Origin: an uncultured Porticoccus sp.
Lineage (GTDB): Bacteria > Pseudomonadota > Gammaproteobacteria > Pseudomonadales > Porticoccaceae
Length of the DNA stretch: 8,074 bases
Reading direction: 5' to 3'
NCBI GenBank assembly: GCA_950063125.1
Contig: CATLZI010000086.1
Span: forward strand, 1 to 8,074
The notes under the pieces were generated by a model, which did not search any database, was not told where the DNA came from, and saw only the letters and a program-made list of their open reading frames with translations. A program made the translations under genes and the position numbers. The stretch's first letter is position 1, and each line of letters starts with the position of its first letter. Below are positions 3,691-8,074 of the stretch, in pieces.

Positions 3691-6468
3691 ATGAGCAGGT
3701 TTTTTCGGGTAGGGTTTCTGATGATTGCGGCAGGTTTGATTCTGGCCTGTTCCAGTGACATGACGGGAAATGAGGAGGTTGCCAAGGCGGAGGCCTATCT
3801 TGCGGAAGGCAGGAATAATGCTGCCGTTATCGAGTTGAAAAATGCATTGCAGAAGAATGGCAACAACCAGCAGGCAAGATGGTTATTGGGTGAATACTAT
3901 TTCAGCGAAGGAGCCTACGCCAATGCTGAAAAAGAATTGAAAGTGGCTCATGAGCTGGGTCAGCCGGATAGTGATGTGTTGCCTCTTCTTGCTCAGGCAC
4001 ATTTTTCACAAAACCAGTTTGAACCCCTGCAGGAACTGCCGGTAGACACTCTCTCTGGTGCTGATCTTTCAATGGTGCTCGCATCACAGGGACTGGGTTT
4101 GCTGGCACGGGGACAGGAAGAAGAGGCTGCGCTACTGATAGATAAAGCAATTTCAGCGGCCCCGGAACTTCCCTATGCACTGGTGGCCCAGGCCAAGCTG
4201 AAAGGTACGCAGTCTGGCGGAGACTGGACTGAAGCCAGAGGCTTGCTGGATAAGGTGTTTGATCTGGAGCCGGAATATGCCCCGGCGTTAAGCCTGCTTG
4301 GTGATATTGAGCTGCAAAGTTTGAACCTGGATGCTGCAGAGGCTGCTTATTCAAGGGCTCTGGCCAGTGACGATGATCGCTTTGAGGACCGCTATAAACG
4401 AGCGCTGGTAAGGTTGCAAAAGGAGGACAACATCGGTGCAGCTGAGGATGCATCGGCGCTGATCAAACGTTCGCCCAAAAGCCCGGCCGCCAATTATTTA
4501 CAGGGGATCCTTCACTTCCGTAAAGGGGAGATGAAAGCCGCCACAGGTGCTTTTGACTTGGCACAAACGGATGGAGACCGCTACCCCATGTCGCTATTTT
4601 ATCTGGCGACAGCTCACGACAAACTGGGTAATTCTGGGCAGGCAGAAGATTTTGCCTATCGCTACCTTTCCATCGCGCCGGACAGTGCTCCCGGAAGGAA
4701 ACTTCTCGCCAATATGAAACTGCGAGAGGATGAAGGCGCGGAAGCTGAAGAGTTGATGCGTGCCGTTGTTGAGGCAAACCCTGAGGATGTGGATGCGCTC
4801 AATCTGCTGGCAGGAGCCCTGATAAAGCAGGGTAAAACCGAGGAGGCGTTAACACTTTTAGCTAAAGTGGCTTCATTGCAGCCCGATTCCCCGGAAGCGC
4901 AGGTCAGGCTGGGCGCAGGCTTGCTTGCAAGCGGTCAGGTGGCGAGCAGTTTTGAACATATTGAGGCAGCCCTCAAACTTGATCCGGAGTTTGAACAGGC
5001 AGACATACTGCTGGTAACCGCCTATCTCAGGGAGGGAGACGTGGTGGGGGCACTGGCTGCGGTAGATGCCTTTGAACAGAAAATGCCCGATAGTGCCGCG
5101 CCCCATAATCTGCGTGGACAGGTCTATCTTTCACAGGACAAACCTGCTGAGGCGAAGACCGCGTTTAATCAGGCGTTGTCAGTAGCCCCTGACGATGTCA
5201 CTGCCAATGACAAGCTGGCACTCCTGTCCATTCGGGAGAATAATCTTGATACTGCCAGAGGTTACTACCAGAAAATACTGGAGGTGCTCCCGGATAATCT
5301 ACCAACACTTATGAAGCTGGCAGCCCTGGCTGAACTGGAAAAAGATGATAAGGGTATAGAGGAAAGTCTGAAACAGGCGATGGAGGCGCATCCAAAAGCG
5401 ACCCAGCCCCGGGTTGTGCTGGCCCGCTATTATCTGACTAAAGGTGAGCCGCAGCGGGTACCAAATCTTCTCAATGGCCTGGATCCTGCGTTACAAAATA
5501 ATCCCGAGGTGCTCAATGTGAAGGGGTTGTCGTTGCTTGCCCGAAACGATTTTTCTGGCGCCAGACCTGCCTTTGAGCAGTTGATAGCCCTTCGTCCTGA
5601 TGCGCCCCAGCCGCATTATCATCTGGGTATGACCTATCGTGGTCTGAATAACGTCGATCGGGAAAAAGCAGAATTTGAAAAAGCGCTTCAGATATCTCCC
5701 GGCTATATTGAACCGCGTATCGAGCTAACCCGTATATTTCTCCGCGAGAAAGACCAGTCGGCGGTAGAAGAAAACCTCACTATTTTGAAAAGATTGGCGC
5801 CGGAAAATTCGGAGGTTATGCAGCTGGAGGCAGTCTATGCCCTTGAGGGTGGGGACAGGGCGCGAGCGCTGGAACTATCGGAAAAAGTATTTGAAAAAGC
5901 GCCTACCAGCCGAAACATGTTGTTTCTCGCCCAGCAACACTGGATGGCTGGAGAGAAGGATACTGCTGAAGGGATGATGACGGATTGGCTCAATGAGCAT
6001 CCGAATGACGTTGCGGCCAGACATGAGCTGGCGAGTTTGTACATGGGGAAAGGAGACGATGATAAGGCCATTGCGCAGTATGAGGCCGCTCTGAAGGTCG
6101 CTCCGGAGAGCGTGGTGGTGCTGAACAATCTCGCCTGGTTATTGCGTGATTCCGACCCCGAAAAAGCGCTGGGTTATGCCGAGAAAGCTGTAGAAATCAG
6201 CGGCCGGACATCATCAACACTCGATACGCTGGCGATAGTGCAGTTGAAAAACAATCAATTGATCAAGGCCCAGCGTTCTATCGAACGTGCCCTGGCCGAT
6301 GGCAATGGCAGTCCTGCCATGTATTATCACAGCGCCATGATTGACCAGGCTGCGGGGAATACTGAAGCGGCTATTGAGACCTTGCAGACATTGTTGTCAG
6401 AGAAAAAAGACTTCTCCGAGAGAGCTGAGGCAGAAAAGCTGTTGGCAACATTAACAGCGAAAAACTAG
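3691..6468 (+). CDS. prsT: XrtA/PEP-CTERM system TPR-repeat lipoprotein PrsT
   Basis: This 925-residue protein matches the long TPR lipoprotein family of the exosortase A (XrtA)/PEP-CTERM system. A short basic N-terminus and hydrophobic core end in a lipobox, ILAC, with the lipidated Cys at residue 20. Ser at +2 argues for outer-membrane rather than inner-membrane retention. From about residue 28 to the C-terminus the chain is almost wholly TPR-like helical repeats, recognisable by recurring Leu/Gly/Tyr/Ala positions and Pro-rich turns such as PEDVDAL, PDSPEAQV, PDAPQPHY and PESVVVLNNLAWL. TPR arrays bind proteins; in this family a role in PEP-CTERM export or expression, or in exopolysaccharide assembly, is proposed but unproven. 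As recalled, the family occurs in genomes that also encode the kinase PrsK and regulator PrsR. The ATG has AAGGGA seven bases upstream. The gene is separated from the PEP-CTERM gene by a terminator, and its stop overlaps that of the convergent exporter gene. Confidence 0.92.
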   Translation: MSRFFRVGFLMIAAGLILACSSDMTGNEEVAKAEAYLAEGRNNAAVIELKNALQKNGNNQQARWLLGEYYFSEGAYANAEKELKVAHELGQPDSDVLPLLAQAHFSQNQFEPLQELPVDTLSGADLSMVLASQGLGLLARGQEEEAALLIDKAISAAPELPYALVAQAKLKGTQSGGDWTEARGLLDKVFDLEPEYAPALSLLGDIELQSLNLDAAEAAYSRALASDDDRFEDRYKRALVRLQKEDNIGAAEDASALIKRSPKSPAANYLQGILHFRKGEMKAATGAFDLAQTDGDRYPMSLFYLATAHDKLGNSGQAEDFAYRYLSIAPDSAPGRKLLANMKLREDEGAEAEELMRAVVEANPEDVDALNLLAGALIKQGKTEEALTLLAKVASLQPDSPEAQVRLGAGLLASGQVASSFEHIEAALKLDPEFEQADILLVTAYLREGDVVGALAAVDAFEQKMPDSAAPHNLRGQVYLSQDKPAEAKTAFNQALSVAPDDVTANDKLALLSIRENNLDTARGYYQKILEVLPDNLPTLMKLAALAELEKDDKGIEESLKQAMEAHPKATQPRVVLARYYLTKGEPQRVPNLLNGLDPALQNNPEVLNVKGLSLLARNDFSGARPAFEQLIALRPDAPQPHYHLGMTYRGLNNVDREKAEFEKALQISPGYIEPRIELTRIFLREKDQSAVEENLTILKRLAPENSEVMQLEAVYALEGGDRARALELSEKVFEKAPTSRNMLFLAQQHWMAGEKDTAEGMMTDWLNEHPNDVAARHELASLYMGKGDDDKAIAQYEAALKVAPESVVVLNNLAWLLRDSDPEKALGYAEKAVEISGRTSSTLDTLAIVQLKNNQLIKAQRSIERALADGNGSPAMYYHSAMIDQAAGNTEAAIETLQTLLSEKKDFSERAEAEKLLATLTAKN

Positions 6469-6470
6469 TT
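6463..6470. other. Palindrome AACTAGTT shared by two convergent stop codons
   Basis: The prsT stop is TAG at 6466-6468 (+) and the exporter stop is TAG at 6465-6467 (-), so they overlap inside CTAG. Both proteins end in Asn encoded by AAC within the same 8-bp palindrome. There is no room for an intergenic terminator, so each transcript must run into the other gene. Confidence 0.95.
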
Positions 6471-8074
6471 GGAGCTGATAATGCGCCTGGTTCGATAGAT
6501 CGTAATCAGCAGGGCGGGAAGTAACAGTAGGTCGAACAGTAGTGCGGTGAGTAGGCCGATACTGGTCAGTATGCCAAAATGTCCCATAGGGACAAAAGCG
6601 CTGGCCATCAGCAAGCTGAACTGGGCGCACAGAATGATGGTGGTTGTCATCACTGCCCGGCCTGCCAGGCTGTATGTTCGCGCCAGGGCATAGACAGGGC
6701 TGTGACCCTGTTTGATACGGTCGATAAAACCATGGTACAGGTGGATGGTATCGTCAATCGCGATACCTACCGCTACGCTGGCAATCATCGCTGTGGCCAT
6801 GTCCAGCCAAATACCCAGAAACCCCATGATGATAAAAATAACAATAATGGGTGAGATGTTTGGAATCATGCAAATGAGGGTATCCTGAACGGATCGCCAC
6901 AGGCCCAGCATTAGTAATAAAATCAGTAGCAGGGCTCCGCCAAGACTGTATATCTGACCTTTTACCAGTAGGTCTTCCTGATCGGCGAACATTCTGCCAG
7001 CTCCCGCCAGCTCCCAATCCGCTCCGGCTATCGGGCTTGCTGTGAGGTAATAACGAATCCGTTCCATCAGGTCGCCAATCTCATTTGCGCCGTGCACGTT
7101 GACGTTGATGGCGACCCGTGCCTGGCGGAAGTCCTGATCGATAAAGTCATACAAATCTGTGCCGTCATAAATAAACAGGTATTGGCTGATTAGGTCGGCG
7201 TTCTGTGGGATTTTCCTGAATCTGTCGTTCTCTTCGTGAAAACCCCAGTGCATTTCTTCCACGAAATCAGCTGCCGACATGCTTTTGTCCACTTCGGGTT
7301 GTCGGCCCAGCCAGTTCTGAAAACCCCTTATGCCCTGGAGTGCCTCCGGTGTTATCAGCGCGTCCGGTTGGTCGGAGCTGAAGAACACTTCCAGTGGTGT
7401 GGTGCCGACAAGTTTTTCCTCAATGTGTTCTGTCGCCTGGCGAAGAGAATGGCTGGGAGGAAAGAACTCAAGAATATTTGTTTCTACATCGACCTTGAAT
7501 ATCTGCGGGATTGTTGCTGCCATGATGATTAACGTGAAACCCAACACCCATATCGGATAGCGAATGCCGGTGTGAAAAAGCCCTTTCACCATGACATCCA
7601 TCAACCCGAGTCCGGCTTTATGGTGGGGCCATTGCCGGTTGTCGTAGCGGGAGAAGATCGGTGGCAGCAGGTGTATGACAATCAGGTAAATCAGAAAGAC
7701 TCCGGCAGCTGCGGTGAGTCCGAAAGTGCTGATGGGCGGAATCGGGCTCAGCCCGAGCGAGGCGAGTCCGGCAGAGGTTGTCAGGGCACTGAACAGCGCG
7801 GGTCGACGAATCTGTGACAGGGCGGACTGTACCCTGTCATTGCCGGACAGACCTCGCCTGGAAGCGTACTGCAGCGCATTGAAAAAATGCACCAGGGCGG
7901 CAATCGTGAGCGCTGACAACAGCGGTGGAATAATGCCTGCAATGGAATTGAACGGTTGTCGAAAAATGACGTAGAAAGCAATGGTTGAGCTGACCACGGC
8001 CCCCGTGACAATACCGGTAATGATGACGGCCATCCAGCGATGAAACAGCCACCAGATCAGGATCAAACCGACCA
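6465..8074 (-). CDS. RND/MMPL-superfamily exporter, C-terminal part (partial, runs off window)
   Basis: The C-terminal 535 or so residues of a large inner-membrane exporter of the RND superfamily (predicted-exporter, MMPL-like type) are visible. The reading frame is open through position 8074, so the true start lies outside; the TTG at 8066 is internal. Counting from that TTG, the end of the first half shows membrane segments near 12-34, 44-64, 90-108 and 112-138. Then come the first helix of the second half (169-190), a periplasmic loop (about 191-370) and five C-terminal helices (374-525). The proton-relay motif GIAIDDTIH is at 434-442. The equivalent site in the first half reads TIAALVH (54-60), lacking both Asp. 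Family members use the proton gradient to move lipidic or hydrophobic substrates; the cargo here cannot be told. It converges on prsT with overlapping stops, so it is not in the prsT transcript. Confidence 0.88.
   Translation of the reverse strand, partial: VGLILIWWLFHRWMAVIITGIVTGAVVSSTIAFYVIFRQPFNSIAGIIPPLLSALTIAALVHFFNALQYASRRGLSGNDRVQSALSQIRRPALFSALTTSAGLASLGLSPIPPISTFGLTAAAGVFLIYLIVIHLLPPIFSRYDNRQWPHHKAGLGLMDVMVKGLFHTGIRYPIWVLGFTLIIMAATIPQIFKVDVETNILEFFPPSHSLRQATEHIEEKLVGTTPLEVFFSSDQPDALITPEALQGIRGFQNWLGRQPEVDKSMSAADFVEEMHWGFHEENDRFRKIPQNADLISQYLFIYDGTDLYDFIDQDFRQARVAINVNVHGANEIGDLMERIRYYLTASPIAGADWELAGAGRMFADQEDLLVKGQIYSLGGALLLILLLMLGLWRSVQDTLICMIPNISPIIVIFIIMGFLGIWLDMATAMIASVAVGIAIDDTIHLYHGFIDRIKQGHSPVYALARTYSLAGRAVMTTTIILCAQFSLLMASAFVPMGHFGILTSIGLLTALLFDLLLLPALLITIYRTRRIISSN

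Noticed and set aside
3470..3694. A 74-residue open frame ending in a TGA that overlaps the prsT ATG (ATGA), which could be a small coupled gene
   Set aside because: No Shine-Dalgarno sequence precedes the ATG, it runs through the tandem repeat and the promoter region, its composition looks random, and prsT has its own ribosome site.
3902..4453. A 183-residue minus-strand open frame inside prsT
   Set aside because: It is Pro/His/Gln-rich sequence of the kind produced by reading a TPR gene antisense, with no ribosome site or motif.
1..8074. tRNA, rRNA, CRISPR array, insertion sequence or attachment site
   Set aside because: No cloverleaf-like arms, spaced direct repeats, transposase motifs or terminal inverted repeats were seen on reading both strands.

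Overview
The window looks like chromosomal DNA of a Gram-negative, probably marine, gammaproteobacterium, perhaps Halieaceae or a relative. This rests on the PEP-CTERM/PrsT proteins, the RND exporter type and moderate base composition. The family-level placement is a guess that I cannot test here. All gene identities come from reading protein motifs, not from a search.

Left third (about 1-2063): a possible C-terminal scrap of an upstream gene is followed by a ThiF/E1-like adenylyltransferase gene (+). This converges, with a 21-bp gap, on an Acg-type nitroreductase gene (-). As I recall, the same two domains occur fused in mycobacterial Rv1355c (MoeY), so the pair may be one functional unit of unknown substrate. 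The nitroreductase gene has a near-consensus sigma-70 promoter whose predicted transcription start falls on the ATG, suggesting a leaderless mRNA.

Middle (about 2064-6468): a 374-bp divergent intergenic region carries a very good sigma-54 (-24/-12) promoter facing a gene for a secreted THxN-type PEP-CTERM protein, which ends in a strong intrinsic terminator. A 311-bp gap with a weak sigma-70 candidate leads to prsT, a 925-residue TPR lipoprotein of the exosortase A (XrtA)/PEP-CTERM system. PEP-CTERM proteins are exported, recognised by exosortase through their C-terminal PEP-TM-Arg tail, and associated with exopolysaccharide. In genomes with PrsT, the sensor kinase PrsK and the sigma-54 response regulator PrsR are expected to drive such promoters. 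Exosortase, PrsK and PrsR are not in the window.

Right end (6465-8074): the C-terminal part of an RND/MMPL-superfamily exporter (-) runs off the edge. It converges on prsT so tightly that both stop codons lie in one CTAG. No tRNA, rRNA, CRISPR array, insertion sequence or phage gene was seen. The most distinctive signals are the sigma-54 promoter of the PEP-CTERM gene, the unfused ThiF/nitroreductase pair, and the apparently leaderless nitroreductase transcript.
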